From: Pseudomonadota bacterium
Lineage (GTDB): Bacteria > Pseudomonadota > Alphaproteobacteria > Sphingomonadales > Sphingomonadaceae
DNA length: 64,000 nt
Direction of reading: 5' to 3'
Assembly: GCA_020160755.1 (NCBI GenBank)
Contig: JAIUPN010000006.1
Location: 204,307 to 268,306 of the forward strand
Each line of letters starts with the position of its first letter. The first letter of the stretch is position 1. The position numbers were made by a program, and so were the translations under genes. Below the pieces are notes generated by a model. That model had not been told where the DNA came from. It made no database searches and saw nothing but the letters and a program-made list of their open reading frames with translations. Below, in pieces: positions 1 through 9,223 of the stretch.

Positions 1-1032
1 CACCGGGGGCACGAGCCGCAGCGCTTCCTTGAACGCCCATTCGGTCATTTCGAGCTGGCCGAGGCTGTTGTGCCCGACCCCCTCGCCCGCGGGCGCGACG
101 GCGAGCATCTCTTCGCGCAGCCGGTCCTGCCATTCGGGGTTGCGTGCAAGTTCCCACACCAGCGTCGTGATCGAGCTGGTGATCGTGTCGTGCGCCGCCA
201 TCATCAGGAAGTTCATATGGTCGACGATCGCCTCGACCGACATGTAATTGCCGTCGTCGTCGCGCGTCCGGCAAATCTGGCTGAACATGTCCTCGCCCGT
301 GCCGTCGCGGCGTTCGGGGACCATCTTGCCGAAATAGTCGACCAGATAGGCGCGCCCTTTTGCGCCGCGCCCCATCGCGGTGAAGGGCAAAGGCACGCGC
401 ACCACGCCGATCGACGCCTGCACCATGTCGACGAACGCCTTGTTGACCTTGTCCGCCTCCGGACCCCAGGGAATGCCGAGGAAGCTGGTCGCAGCAAGAT
501 CGAGCGTGAGTTCCTTGATCGCCGGATAGAATTTGAAGGTCTTTCCGCTCCATTGGCCGATGCGGTCCCGGATCCCCTCGTTCAGCGATTCGGCATAGTG
601 GCGCATCGGTTCGGGCTTGAACGCGACCGAGAGTATCTTGCGATCGGCACGATGCTTTTCGAAATCCATCAGCATCAGCCCGCGCGGGAAGAGCAGGTTG
701 AGCACCGGCCCCCAGCCCTGTTCGGACGAGAAGATCTTCTCGCGGTCGAACATGACGAGCTCGTTCGCCTCGGGCCCGTGCAGCGCGACGCTGCGCCCGC
801 CGAAGCTGTTGTTGCGATAGACGCGGCCATATTTGGCGACCATGCGGTTCGCAAAGGCCGGATAGTCGCGAAGCTGGTCGAGCGTATTGCCGAGCACCGG
901 CATGCCATCCTCACCCGGGATATGGTCGATCGCGCTGTCGGCGTTACGCGGCAGCCAGTGCCGCGTGTCGGGGCCAAAGCGCTTTTCGGACCATTGGCCG
1001 GGCGCAGGCTGGATATTCGTCGGCGCGTTCAT
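1..1032 (-). CDS. Cytochrome P450, C-terminus cut by the window edge
   Basis: About 344 residues are visible, starting at the ATG ending at 1032; the reading frame runs off the left edge, so the heme-binding Cys loop is not in view. The translation has a P450 N-terminal pattern (a region ending in FSSEQGWGPVL, then a C-helix-like DFEKHRADRKIL). Near residue 277 it has an I-helix motif AAHDTITS, a variant of the usual A/G-G-x-D/E-T-T oxygen-activation motif. P450s are monooxygenases fed electrons by a ferredoxin or reductase, and no such partner is visible here. Substrate is unknown. There is no signal peptide or membrane anchor, as expected for a soluble bacterial enzyme. It is divergent from the lipoprotein gene at 1206. 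Confidence 0.85.
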   Translation of the reverse strand, partial: MNAPTNIQPAPGQWSEKRFGPDTRHWLPRNADSAIDHIPGEDGMPVLGNTLDQLRDYPAFANRMVAKYGRVYRNNSFGGRSVALHGPEANELVMFDREKIFSSEQGWGPVLNLLFPRGLMLMDFEKHRADRKILSVAFKPEPMRHYAESLNEGIRDRIGQWSGKTFKFYPAIKELTLDLAATSFLGIPWGPEADKVNKAFVDMVQASIGVVRVPLPFTAMGRGAKGRAYLVDYFGKMVPERRDGTGEDMFSQICRTRDDDGNYMSVEAIVDHMNFLMMAAHDTITSSITTLVWELARNPEWQDRLREEMLAVAPAGEGVGHNSLGQLEMTEWAFKEALRLVPPV

Positions 1033-1205
1033 CGGGTCGAATCCTCATCCATTATCGTTGGCGCCATGGGTAACGAACTACTGACACTGATGCAAGTAAC
1101 GCGTCCGGCGGCGCTTTTCACCATTCACCGCAAATTCAACTCGACTCGTGCAGTTCGATAACCAAGGTGACGGGTCGCATCCGTTGGACCCTAAAGGACA
1201 AGGCT

Positions 1206-2174
1206 ATGGCGAAGAGTTTCAGGCGGCCCCTCTCCATCGCGATCTGCGCCCTCGCGACGACGACGCTCGGCGGCTGCTATTATGGCGATGTCTATGGCGC
1301 GAGCTATGCGTCGGGCGGCGATTGCGCCGCGCGCTATGGCGACGCCTATTATGACTATGACGGTTATGCCTATGACGACGGCTATGGCTACGACTGCTAT
1401 GATGCGTCGGATTATGGCAGCGGCTTTGCCCAGATCGGCTTCGGCGGCGGCTGGTACGACAGCTATTATTACCCCGGTTACGGCATGTGGATGTTCGACA
1501 ATTACCGGAACCGCTATCCGCTGCGCGACCGCTATCTGAACTATTGGGGCGGGCGCCGCGCCTGGTGGAAACATCATGGCGGGCGGCACGACGGGAATCC
1601 GGGACGCCCCGGCGGATGGAACCGTGGCGACGGCGACGGTCGTCCGGGCGATGGCCGCCCCGGCCGCCCCGGTGGCTGGAGCCGCCCCGACCGCGACAAT
1701 GACGGCCCGCGCGGCACGCGTCCGGGTCGCGGTCCCGGCGACGGCGCGACCGGCACGCCGCCGGTCACCGGCAATCCGGAGCGCCCCGACCGCGGCGATC
1801 GTCCGGGCCGTGGCGGCTGGAACCGTGGCGATCGAGACCATGACGGCCCGCGCAGCACGTGGCCCGGCCGCAATCCGGCCAATCCGGGCACGCCGCCCGC
1901 CACGGGCAACCCCGGCCGTCCCGACTGGAGCGGAGGGCGCCCGGGTCGCCCCGACCGCGAACCGGGTGCCGGCCGTTCGCGCCAGATCCGCGATGTCATC
2001 GCGCCGCGCGACGGCGGAGCAAACCGCCCCCCGCGTGCGGAACGGCCCGCGCCGGCCTATCGCTCGCCCGCGCCGCAACCGGCGCCGGTGGTGCGCAGCG
2101 CCCCCGAACCGCGGCCGGCTCCGGCAGCGGGGCGCGCGCACAGCGATCGCGGTAACGACGCCCGGCCCGACTAG
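1206..2174 (+). CDS. Tyr/Asp/Gly-rich lipoprotein with Gly-Arg-Pro-rich tail
   Basis: 322 residues from ATG 1206, chosen because it puts a basic N-terminus (KSFRRP) directly before a hydrophobic stretch and a lipobox LGGC near residue 24. An in-frame start at 1167 would add an unneeded leader. After the lipidated Cys comes a segment extremely rich in Tyr, Asp and Gly, then a WRKHHGG-like basic patch. A roughly 200-residue low-complexity region of Gly, Arg, Pro and Asp follows, with GRPGG, NRGD and DGPR motifs repeated. No enzymatic domain is recognised. It is probably an outer-membrane-anchored, largely disordered protein. Long open frames on the other strand here are compositional shadows of this GC-rich repeat. 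Confidence 0.75.
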   Translation: MAKSFRRPLSIAICALATTTLGGCYYGDVYGASYASGGDCAARYGDAYYDYDGYAYDDGYGYDCYDASDYGSGFAQIGFGGGWYDSYYYPGYGMWMFDNYRNRYPLRDRYLNYWGGRRAWWKHHGGRHDGNPGRPGGWNRGDGDGRPGDGRPGRPGGWSRPDRDNDGPRGTRPGRGPGDGATGTPPVTGNPERPDRGDRPGRGGWNRGDRDHDGPRSTWPGRNPANPGTPPATGNPGRPDWSGGRPGRPDREPGAGRSRQIRDVIAPRDGGANRPPRAERPAPAYRSPAPQPAPVVRSAPEPRPAPAAGRAHSDRGNDARPD

Positions 2175-2178
2175 GATA

Positions 2179-3510
2179 TCAGGCCGGCGGCGCCGCCCGC
2201 GCCGCCGGCTTGTCCTTTACCCCCGCCGACACGATGGTCGCGGCGACCAGATCGCCGATGACGTTCAGCGTCGTCCGGCACATATCGAGAAAACGGTCGA
2301 CGCCGAGGATCAGCCCGATGCCTTCGGGCGGCACCCCGACCGAAGCGAGGATCAGCGCGATCACCGGCAGCGACCCTGCGGGCACACCGGCGGTCCCGAT
2401 CCCGCCCAATATGCAGACGAGCATCACGACGATCTGCTGCTGTAGCGTCAGATCGATGCCGAAAAATTGCGCGAGGAAGATCACCGTCACCCCCTCGAAC
2501 ATCGCGGTGCCATTCTGGTTCGCGGTCGCGCCGATCGTCAGCACGAAACGCGCGACCTTGTCGGGCAGCCGCAGCCGGTCGTGCGCGACGCGCAGCGCCG
2601 TGGGCAGCGTCGCGTTCGACGAGGCGGTCGCAAAGGCCATGACGAACGCTTCCTGCGTCTCGCGAAAGAAGGCGGCCGGCGACTTGCCCGCGAGCGCCTT
2701 CAGCAGCACCGGAAAGACCAGGAACATCTGAAGCGCGAGCGCGAGCAGCACCACGCCGACAAAGGCCGACAGGCGGATGATCAGGTCCCAGCCGAACTGC
2801 GCCGCGAGGTTGAACATGAAACAGAAGACTGCGATAGGCGCGAGCTGGATGACGAGGCCGATCAGCTTCATCACGACCTCGAACACCCCTTCGACCACCG
2901 TCTTCAGCGCTTCGGTCTGCGGAGTGCGCACGAGCATCAACCCGATGCCGAAAAAGAGCGCGAAGAACATCACCGCGAGCACGTCGTTCGCGCCCATCGC
3001 GGCGAAGATATTGTCGGGGACGATCGCGACGACCGCGTCCATCCCCGTCTTCGCCTCGCCCGCGCGGTCGGAGATCGCCTGCGCGCCCGCCGCGCCCTCG
3101 GCCATCAGCGACCGCGCGAGCGCGGGATCGACCCCGGCGCCGGGCTGGAGCAGATTGACAAGGACGAGGCTGATGACGACCGAGATCGTCGACACGGCGA
3201 CTGTATAGACGAGCGTGCGGACGCCCACCGATTTCAGCGCGCGCATCTCGCCCATTTCGGCGACCCCGACGATCAGCGCCGACACGAGCAGCGGGATCAC
3301 GAGCATGAACAGCAGGCGCAGGAATATCTGCCCCAGCGGCCCGGTCACATAGGCAGTGACCGTCGCCACCCACGGCGCATCGGGGGCGCCATAGTGGACG
3401 GCGAGCCCGATGATGAGGCCCGCAAGAAAGCCGACGAGCATTCGCCAGCGCAGCCGCCGGGCGCGCGCGTCATCGCGCTCCGCCCGGTCGGTCGCCGCTG
3501 CATTGGCCAT
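2179..3510 (-). CDS. Dicarboxylate/amino acid:cation symporter (DAACS family), copy 1
   Basis: 443 residues from ATG 3510. The protein has the multi-spanning layout of the glutamate/dicarboxylate symporter family: an N-terminal amphipathic basic segment, hydrophobic helices, the serine-rich re-entrant region (FATASSNATLPTAL), and the substrate/cation-binding region ATANQNGTAMFEG. That region carries NQNGT in place of the more usual NMDGT. It ends with the CRTTLNVIGDLVA helix. It should import a C4-dicarboxylate or acidic amino acid with Na+ or H+ across the inner membrane. The next gene upstream (3558-4910) is a divergent paralogue in the same direction, 47 bp away. The two probably differ in substrate, because the binding-motif residues differ. 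Confidence 0.9.
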   Translation of the reverse strand: MANAAATDRAERDDARARRLRWRMLVGFLAGLIIGLAVHYGAPDAPWVATVTAYVTGPLGQIFLRLLFMLVIPLLVSALIVGVAEMGEMRALKSVGVRTLVYTVAVSTISVVISLVLVNLLQPGAGVDPALARSLMAEGAAGAQAISDRAGEAKTGMDAVVAIVPDNIFAAMGANDVLAVMFFALFFGIGLMLVRTPQTEALKTVVEGVFEVVMKLIGLVIQLAPIAVFCFMFNLAAQFGWDLIIRLSAFVGVVLLALALQMFLVFPVLLKALAGKSPAAFFRETQEAFVMAFATASSNATLPTALRVAHDRLRLPDKVARFVLTIGATANQNGTAMFEGVTVIFLAQFFGIDLTLQQQIVVMLVCILGGIGTAGVPAGSLPVIALILASVGVPPEGIGLILGVDRFLDMCRTTLNVIGDLVAATIVSAGVKDKPAARAAPPA

Positions 3511-3557
3511 GGTTCAGCTCCTTGCTCGCCCCCATGGAGCGGCTCGAAGCTCGCGCG

Positions 3558-4910
3558 TTACGCGTTGTCGGCCGCCGGCTTAATTTCCCCTGCGTCATCA
3601 CTATCACGAAGATCGAGCCCGCGGGTTCCATGATGCGGCGTATGCGATGGTGCATGCGGCCGTTCGAGATTGGCGGGTTCGGGCGCTTCGAGCATGCCTT
3701 CCCATTTGGTGATCACGCTCGTCGCCACGGCGTTGCCGACGACATTGGTCGCGGTGCGGCCCATGTCGAGGAACTGGTCGATCGCGAAAATCAGCGCGAC
3801 ACCCTCGACCGGCAGGTCGAACATCGCGAGCGTCGCGGTGATCACGACGAGGCTGGCGCGCGGCACCGCGGCGATCCCCTTCGACGAAACCATCAAGGTC
3901 AGCAGGATCAGGACCTGCTGCGTGATCGACAGTTCGATCCCGTAAGCCTGTGCGATGAAGATCGTCGCGAAGCTCGCATACATCATCGATCCGTCGAGAT
4001 TGAAGCTGTAGCCGAGCGGCAGCACGAAGCCCGAAATACGGCGCGGCACGCCGAAACGATCGAGCTGTTCGAACAGCTTGGGCATCGCTGCCTCCGACGA
4101 AGCAGTCGAAAATGCGATCAGGAGCGGCTGGCGAATATAGCGGATCAGCGAGAAGATCCGGCGACCGAGGAAGATCGCGCCCGCGCCGAGCAAGATGACC
4201 CAGAGCACGACGAGCGAAAGATAGAATTCGGAGACCAGCTCGGCATAAGTGCCGAGGATCCCGAGGCCATATTTCGCGACAACCCCGGCCAGCGCACCGA
4301 ACACCGCGATCGGTGCAAGGCGCATCACATAGCCGGTGATCTGAAGCATCAGTTCGGCGAGCGCTTCGGCGCCGCGCAGCAACGGCTTCCCCTTTTCGCC
4401 GATGGCCGTGAGGCCGACGCCCGCGAACAACGCGAAAACGAGGATCTGGAGAACATTGTTGTCCGCCATCGCCTGAAAGATATTCTTCGGGAAGACATGC
4501 TCGATAAACTCGAACAGATCGAGCTTTTTGACCTCGCCGACCTCGGCGATCGAGTGCGCCCCGACGGTGAGGTTAAGTCCTGCACCGGGCTGGAAAAAAT
4601 TGACCATGATCAGGCCAAGGCTGATCGAAATCAGGCTGGCGAGGATAAACCAGGCGATCGCGCGCGTTCCGATGCGGCCGAGCGCCGAGCTGTCGCCCAT
4701 ATGCCCGATGCCCGCGACCAGCGTGCCCAGAATGAGCGGTGCGACGACCAGTTTGATCAGGTTGAGAAAGATCGTCGAAAGCGTGCTGAAGCTGCGCAGC
4801 CAGTAAGTGAAGGCTTCGCTGTCGGCGGGGACATATATCCGCACCAGATAGCCGGTGACGACCCCCAGGATCATCCCGATCAGAATATACAACGTCAGGC
4901 GGTGCCCCAT
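3558..4910 (-). CDS. Dicarboxylate/amino acid:cation symporter (DAACS family), copy 2
   Basis: 450 residues from ATG 4910. It is the same family as the gene at 2179-3510 but only distantly similar. Conserved landmarks are the serine-rich hairpin FSTASSEAAMPKL, the substrate site YSFNLDGSMMYAS (the canonical NLDG form) and the DMGRTATNVVGNAVAT helix. This closer match to DctA/GltP-type proteins makes a C4-dicarboxylate or glutamate substrate likely, but the sequence alone does not decide it. The C-terminus carries a short hydrophilic His/Pro-rich extension (about 40 residues) that most family members lack. It is an inner-membrane secondary transporter. Confidence 0.9.
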   Translation of the reverse strand: MGHRLTLYILIGMILGVVTGYLVRIYVPADSEAFTYWLRSFSTLSTIFLNLIKLVVAPLILGTLVAGIGHMGDSSALGRIGTRAIAWFILASLISISLGLIMVNFFQPGAGLNLTVGAHSIAEVGEVKKLDLFEFIEHVFPKNIFQAMADNNVLQILVFALFAGVGLTAIGEKGKPLLRGAEALAELMLQITGYVMRLAPIAVFGALAGVVAKYGLGILGTYAELVSEFYLSLVVLWVILLGAGAIFLGRRIFSLIRYIRQPLLIAFSTASSEAAMPKLFEQLDRFGVPRRISGFVLPLGYSFNLDGSMMYASFATIFIAQAYGIELSITQQVLILLTLMVSSKGIAAVPRASLVVITATLAMFDLPVEGVALIFAIDQFLDMGRTATNVVGNAVATSVITKWEGMLEAPEPANLERPHAPSHTPHHGTRGLDLRDSDDAGEIKPAADNA

Positions 4911-5005
4911 AATTTACTCCCTGTTCCGCCTTGGGCGGATCTTTATGCGAGCGGGGGTAACAGGGTGATGCGCCGCGGGCAATCGCTGCCGGGCCTGTCG
5001 CGCGA

Positions 5006-6784
5006 TCAAGGCGTCCAAAAAGCGAGCGCGGCGCAGCCCGCGATGCCGGTCAGGATATTGAGCGGAACGCCGATGCGCACGAAATCCATGAAGCGGTAAT
5101 CGCCCGCGGCATAGACGAGCGTGTTCGTCTGATAACCCACCGGGGTCGCGAAACAGGCCGATGCGCCGAGCATCAGCGCGATCAGCAGCGGCTGCGGCGC
5201 GACGCCGGTCGCCTGGGCAATTCCGATCACCAGCGGCCCCATCAGCGCCGCGACGGCATTGTTGCTAAGCAGTTCGGAAAGCAGCAGCGCCGAAAAATAG
5301 ACGATCGCGATCACGGCCCATGGCGGCGCGCCCGCGAGGACCGGGTCGAGTGCGCCGACCATCAGCGCGACCGACCCCGATTGTTCGAGCGCCGCACCGA
5401 CCGCGAGCATCGCGAAGATCAGGATCAGCACGTCGCCGTCGATACTGCCCCACGCCTCCGACGCGTCGATGCACCGCGTCAGCAGCACGATCGCGACACC
5501 GATGAACGCCGCGATGCCGATCGACATCACCCCCGTCGCCGACAGGAACACCGCGCTCGCCATTACGAGCATCGCGATCCACGCCCGGCGGCGGCGAAAA
5601 GCGGTCGCCGATGCCATCGCAACGCCGATCAGTCCGGTATTGTCGCGAAGCTGCGCGATATTTGCCTCGTCGGCGTCGACCAGCAACCGATCGGCGGCGC
5701 GAATGCGGTTTTCGGACAGGGTGGGTCCGGGAAGATGACGAAAGCGCGTGACGCCGAGGATGCGGACACGCTGGCGCTGGAGGAAGGGGATTTCGGCGAG
5801 CGGGCGGTCGATCGAGCGGTGGCTGGGCGATACGGTGACTTCGACGACGGTCGATCCGGCGTCGGGGCTTTCGCCGATACCGATCGCAAAGCGCTTTTCG
5901 CTGCGGATCGTCATCAGCGTCGCCCCGTCGAGTCGCGCGACAACCCGGTTACCCGCGGCAAGCCGGTGATTTTGCGCATCGCTGCCCGTGATCAGGCGCC
6001 CGCCGGCGATCACCCCGACGACCTGCGACGGTGCGATGCCGAGACTGGCGGCGTCGAGCGACATGTCGATGGCGGGATCGTCGGCACCGAGGCCGAGCTC
6101 GGTCAGGTAAAGCTGCTCCGCCCCGTCGGCCTTTTCGGCGATCCGCGGATAGTCCGACGGCAGGAAGCGGGCCATGATCAGGAGGCCGACAACCCCCGCC
6201 GCCGCGACCGCGAGGCCATAGGGGGTGATGCTGAACAGCCCGAAGCGTTCGATCCCTGCCTGTTCGGCGATCCCCGCAACGACGAGGTTGGTCGAGGTGC
6301 CGATGAGGGTCAGGCAACCGCCCAGCACTGCGATCACCGACAGCGGCATCAGCAATTTCTTGGGCGACACGCCAAGCGCCTCGGCGAGCCGGAAGCAGAC
6401 GGGCATCATCACGACGACGAAGGGCGTGCTGTTGATGAAGCCCGAAACGAGCAGCCCGCCGCCGAAGACCTCGAGCACCGCGAGCCGCGGGTGCCGTTTG
6501 GCGCGATCGACGACATAATTGCCGACCTTGTCGATCACCCCGGTCCGGATCAGCGCACCCGACAGGATGAACATCGCGCCGACGGTCAAAGGTGCGCTGT
6601 TCGAGAAAACGGCAAAAGCGCCCTTTTCGTCGAGCAGACCAAGCGCGAGCATCGTCCCCGCCCCGGCCACCGCGACGACCGAGGGCGAGAAGCGTTCCCA
6701 GACAAAGGCCGCGAACATGCCTGCGAGCACGAACAGGCCGATAACCGCCTGATGTTCCGCGATAAATGCGGCGACGGCCTCCAC
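5006..6784 (-). CDS. SLC13-family permease with RCK_C (TrkA-C) domains
   Basis: 592 residues from a GTG at 6784; no in-frame ATG lies near. It has hydrophobic N- and C-terminal halves (ArsB/NhaD-like ion transporter fold, with SNNAVAALMGPLV and the STNLVVAGIAEQAG loop). A soluble middle region (about residues 215-390) resembles two TrkA-C/RCK_C regulatory modules. Members of this group move sulfate, di- or tricarboxylates, or related anions with Na+. It is the last gene of a tight minus-strand operon and follows aroC by 7 bp. The RCK_C domains suggest allosteric control by a small ligand; substrate is not decidable from sequence. Confidence 0.85.
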   Translation of the reverse strand: MEAVAAFIAEHQAVIGLFVLAGMFAAFVWERFSPSVVAVAGAGTMLALGLLDEKGAFAVFSNSAPLTVGAMFILSGALIRTGVIDKVGNYVVDRAKRHPRLAVLEVFGGGLLVSGFINSTPFVVVMMPVCFRLAEALGVSPKKLLMPLSVIAVLGGCLTLIGTSTNLVVAGIAEQAGIERFGLFSITPYGLAVAAAGVVGLLIMARFLPSDYPRIAEKADGAEQLYLTELGLGADDPAIDMSLDAASLGIAPSQVVGVIAGGRLITGSDAQNHRLAAGNRVVARLDGATLMTIRSEKRFAIGIGESPDAGSTVVEVTVSPSHRSIDRPLAEIPFLQRQRVRILGVTRFRHLPGPTLSENRIRAADRLLVDADEANIAQLRDNTGLIGVAMASATAFRRRRAWIAMLVMASAVFLSATGVMSIGIAAFIGVAIVLLTRCIDASEAWGSIDGDVLILIFAMLAVGAALEQSGSVALMVGALDPVLAGAPPWAVIAIVYFSALLLSELLSNNAVAALMGPLVIGIAQATGVAPQPLLIALMLGASACFATPVGYQTNTLVYAAGDYRFMDFVRIGVPLNILTGIAGCAALAFWTP

Positions 6785-6791
6785 TAACCCA

Positions 6792-7868
6792 TCAGCCGTT
6801 TTGCGCCCTGTGCAGCAATTTATGGTCGGCGAGGACGAGCGCCATCATCGCCTCGACCACCGGCGCACCGCGGATACCCACGCACGGGTCGTGGCGCCCC
6901 TTGGTGACGATATCGGTCGCCTCGCCCGCCTTGTTGACGGTCGGCACGGGGGTGAGAATCGAACTCGTGGGCTTGAAAGCGACGCGCACGACAACGGGCT
7001 GGCCGGTCGAGATACCGCCTGCGATCCCGCCGGCGTTGTTCGACAGGAAATCAGGGCGATTGCTGCCGTCGGCTGCCGGACGCATCGGGTCGGCATTTTC
7101 CTCGCCGCGCAGGCGCGCCGCTTGAAAACCTGCGCCGATCTCGACGCCCTTCACCGCATTGATGCCCATCATCGCGGCGGCAAGATCGCTATCGAGCTTG
7201 GCGTAAATAGGTGCCCCCCAGCCGGCGGGGACGCCGCTGGCGGCGCATTCGATCACCGCGCCCAGCGAACTGCCCGACTTGCGCGCGGCGTCCATCAGCC
7301 CTTCCCAGCGCTGCGCCGCGGCGGGATCGGGACAGAAGAACGGGTTGCGGTCAATTTCGTCGAGGTCGAAGTTCGCGGGATCGATCGCGTCGCCGCCGAT
7401 TTCGGCGACCCAGGCATGGATCTGCACCTCCGGGATCACCAGCCGCGCAACGCCGCCGGCCGCGACGCGCGCCGCGGTCTCACGCGCGCTCGACCGGCCG
7501 CCGCCGCGATAGTCGCGAATGCCGTATTTCGCGTCATAGGCGTAGTCGGCGTGGCCGGGGCGGTAGGCCTGCGCGATCTCGCCATAATCCTTCGACCTCT
7601 GGTCGACATTCTCGATCATCAGGCTGATCGGCGTGCCCGTCGTCTTGCCCTCGAATGTGCCCGACAGGATGCGGACCTGATCGGGTTCCTGCCGCTGCGT
7701 CGTGTGGCGCGACTGGCCGGGGCGGCGCTTGTCGAGGAAAGGCTGGATGTCGGCTTCGGACAGCGACAGGCGCGGCGGGCAGCCGTCGACGACGGCGCCG
7801 AGCGCGGGGCCGTGGCTTTCCCCCCACGTCGTGAAGCGAAGAACGCGTCCGAAGCTGTTGAAACTCAT
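6792..7868 (-). CDS. aroC: Chorismate synthase
   Basis: 358 residues from ATG 7868. A longer frame to 7901 exists, but [20 protein letters not shown] is the canonical N-terminus. The enzyme converts 5-enolpyruvylshikimate-3-phosphate to chorismate in the shikimate pathway using reduced FMN. Family signatures visible are [24 protein letters not shown], the [10 protein letters not shown] loop and the C-terminal [11 protein letters not shown]. It lies in an operon with fabI and a GNAT protein (4-bp gap to the GNAT stop codon) and is followed by the SLC13 permease. Confidence 0.97.
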   Translation of the reverse strand: MSFNSFGRVLRFTTWGESHGPALGAVVDGCPPRLSLSEADIQPFLDKRRPGQSRHTTQRQEPDQVRILSGTFEGKTTGTPISLMIENVDQRSKDYGEIAQAYRPGHADYAYDAKYGIRDYRGGGRSSARETAARVAAGGVARLVIPEVQIHAWVAEIGGDAIDPANFDLDEIDRNPFFCPDPAAAQRWEGLMDAARKSGSSLGAVIECAASGVPAGWGAPIYAKLDSDLAAAMMGINAVKGVEIGAGFQAARLRGEENADPMRPAADGSNRPDFLSNNAGGIAGGISTGQPVVVRVAFKPTSSILTPVPTVNKAGEATDIVTKGRHDPCVGIRGAPVVEAMMALVLADHKLLHRAQNG

Positions 7869-7872
7869 CGTC

Positions 7873-8403
7873 CTATCCCATCCGGCCAAATGCGGGAGCA
7901 TAATCCGCGCGTCCGCCTAGCGGCCAGGGCGCGTCCGAGTCCAGCATCATCGCCATGAAATGCGGCCCCGCAAAGGGCGAAGCGAAGCGCGCGGCGAGGC
8001 CCGGCGAATAGCCGAAACGCGGGTAATAGCCCTCATGGCCGAGAACGAAACTCGCCGCGACGCCTTGTTCTCGTAAAGCGCCGAGCCCCGCGCGGATCAG
8101 CGCGTCGCCAATGCCCTGCCCCTGACTGCCGGGTGCGACCGAAACGGGCGCGAGGCCCGCAGCCGAAAGTGCGGTGCCGTCGGCTTCGACGTCCATCCGG
8201 CTGAACAGGACATGCCCGACGACGACGCCATCGCGTTCGGCGACAAGCGACACCAGCGCATCGCCGTCCGCTTCGATCATGCGCACCAGTTCGGCTTCGC
8301 CCTGATGGCCGAAATCCGTCCCGGCGAAGGCCGCGCGAATGACGCTGTCGACAACCTCCGCATCCGCCGCCGTCGCGGGACGGATGACGAGATCATCAGA
8401 CAA
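7873..8403 (-). CDS. GNAT-family N-acetyltransferase
   Basis: 176 residues from a TTG start at 8403. No ATG or GTG is available nearby, and this start overlaps the end of fabI by 8 bp, consistent with translational coupling. The fold is a single GNAT domain: the acetyl-CoA-binding segment is [18 protein letters not shown] (the Q/R-x-x-G-x-G/A motif), followed by [16 protein letters not shown]. The last feature is typical of the YhbS-like GNAT subgroup. Substrate is unknown. It sits between fabI and aroC in one transcription unit. Confidence 0.88.
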   Translation of the reverse strand: MSDDLVIRPATAADAEVVDSVIRAAFAGTDFGHQGEAELVRMIEADGDALVSLVAERDGVVVGHVLFSRMDVEADGTALSAAGLAPVSVAPGSQGQGIGDALIRAGLGALREQGVAASFVLGHEGYYPRFGYSPGLAARFASPFAGPHFMAMMLDSDAPWPLGGRADYAPAFGRMG

Positions 8404-9223
8404 GCGAGATGTCCGGGGCGTCTTCCTGCTTCATTCCGACGGTATGATAACCGGCATCGACATGATGCGTTTCGCCGGTGACGCCCGACGACAGATCGCT
8501 CAGGAGGTAGAGCGCCGAGCCACCGACATCGTCGATCGTGACGTTGCGGCGCAGCGGCGCATTATGCTCGTTCCATTTCAGGATCAGGCGGAAATCGCCG
8601 ATGCCCGACGCGGCGAGCGTTTTGATCGGGCCGGCCGAGATCGCGTTCACGCGCACGCCCTGCGGGCCGTAATCATTGGCGAGATATTTGACGCTGGTTT
8701 CGAGCGCCGACTTCGCAACGCCCATGACGTTGTAATGCGGGATCACCTTCTCGGCGCCATAATAGCTGAGGGTCAGCAGCGAGCCGCCGCCGTTGCCCGT
8801 TTCGGGATCGAACGGCGTCATCATCGCCGCGGCGCGCTTCGCGACCGCGGTGAAGCTGTAGACGCTGATGTTCATCGTCATCAGGAAGTCGTCGAGCGTG
8901 ACGTCGGCATAATGGCCGCGCAGCGCTTCCTTGTTCGTATAACCGATCGCGTGGACGACGAAATCGATCGTCGGCCAGCGCGCCGAAAGCGTCGCAAACG
9001 CCGCATCGAGATTGTCCATGTCGGCGACATCGCAATCGATCAGGAAATCGCAGCCGAGTTCGTCGGCGAGCGGCTTCACCCGCTTCAGCATCACATCGCC
9101 CTGATACGAAATCGCGAGCTCGGCGCCGTGCGCGTGGAGCGCCTTGGCAATGCCCCACGCAAGCGACTTGTCGTTCGCGAGGCCCATGATCAACCCGCGC
9201 TTGCCCTTCATCAGACCCGTCAT
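8396..9223 (-). CDS. fabI: Enoyl-[acyl-carrier-protein] reductase (NADH)
   Basis: 275 residues from ATG 9223. It is a short-chain dehydrogenase-type enzyme performing the last reduction of fatty-acid elongation (trans-2-enoyl-ACP to acyl-ACP). FabI signatures visible are the N-terminal GLANDKSLAWGIA nucleotide-binding loop, the catalytic Tyr-x6-Tyr/Lys region (YYGAEKVIPHYNVMGVAKSA) and the SAGPIKTLAASGI substrate loop. Length is normal for the family. The start overlaps the yihY stop codon by 4 bp (ATGA), so it is in the same operon. Confidence 0.97.
   Translation of the reverse strand: MTGLMKGKRGLIMGLANDKSLAWGIAKALHAHGAELAISYQGDVMLKRVKPLADELGCDFLIDCDVADMDNLDAAFATLSARWPTIDFVVHAIGYTNKEALRGHYADVTLDDFLMTMNISVYSFTAVAKRAAAMMTPFDPETGNGGGSLLTLSYYGAEKVIPHYNVMGVAKSALETSVKYLANDYGPQGVRVNAISAGPIKTLAASGIGDFRLILKWNEHNAPLRRNVTIDDVGGSALYLLSDLSSGVTGETHHVDAGYHTVGMKQEDAPDISLV

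Noticed and set aside
1025..1060. tRNA T-loop-like GGTCGAATCC near the P450 start
   Set aside because: There is no matching acceptor, D or anticodon arm, and it overlaps the P450 start.
5381..6787. Long plus-strand open frames antisense to the SLC13, fabI, dnaJ and other genes
   Set aside because: They are compositional shadows in GC-rich DNA: their translations are rich in Arg, Asp, His and Ala without domain signatures, while the minus-strand frames have clear families.
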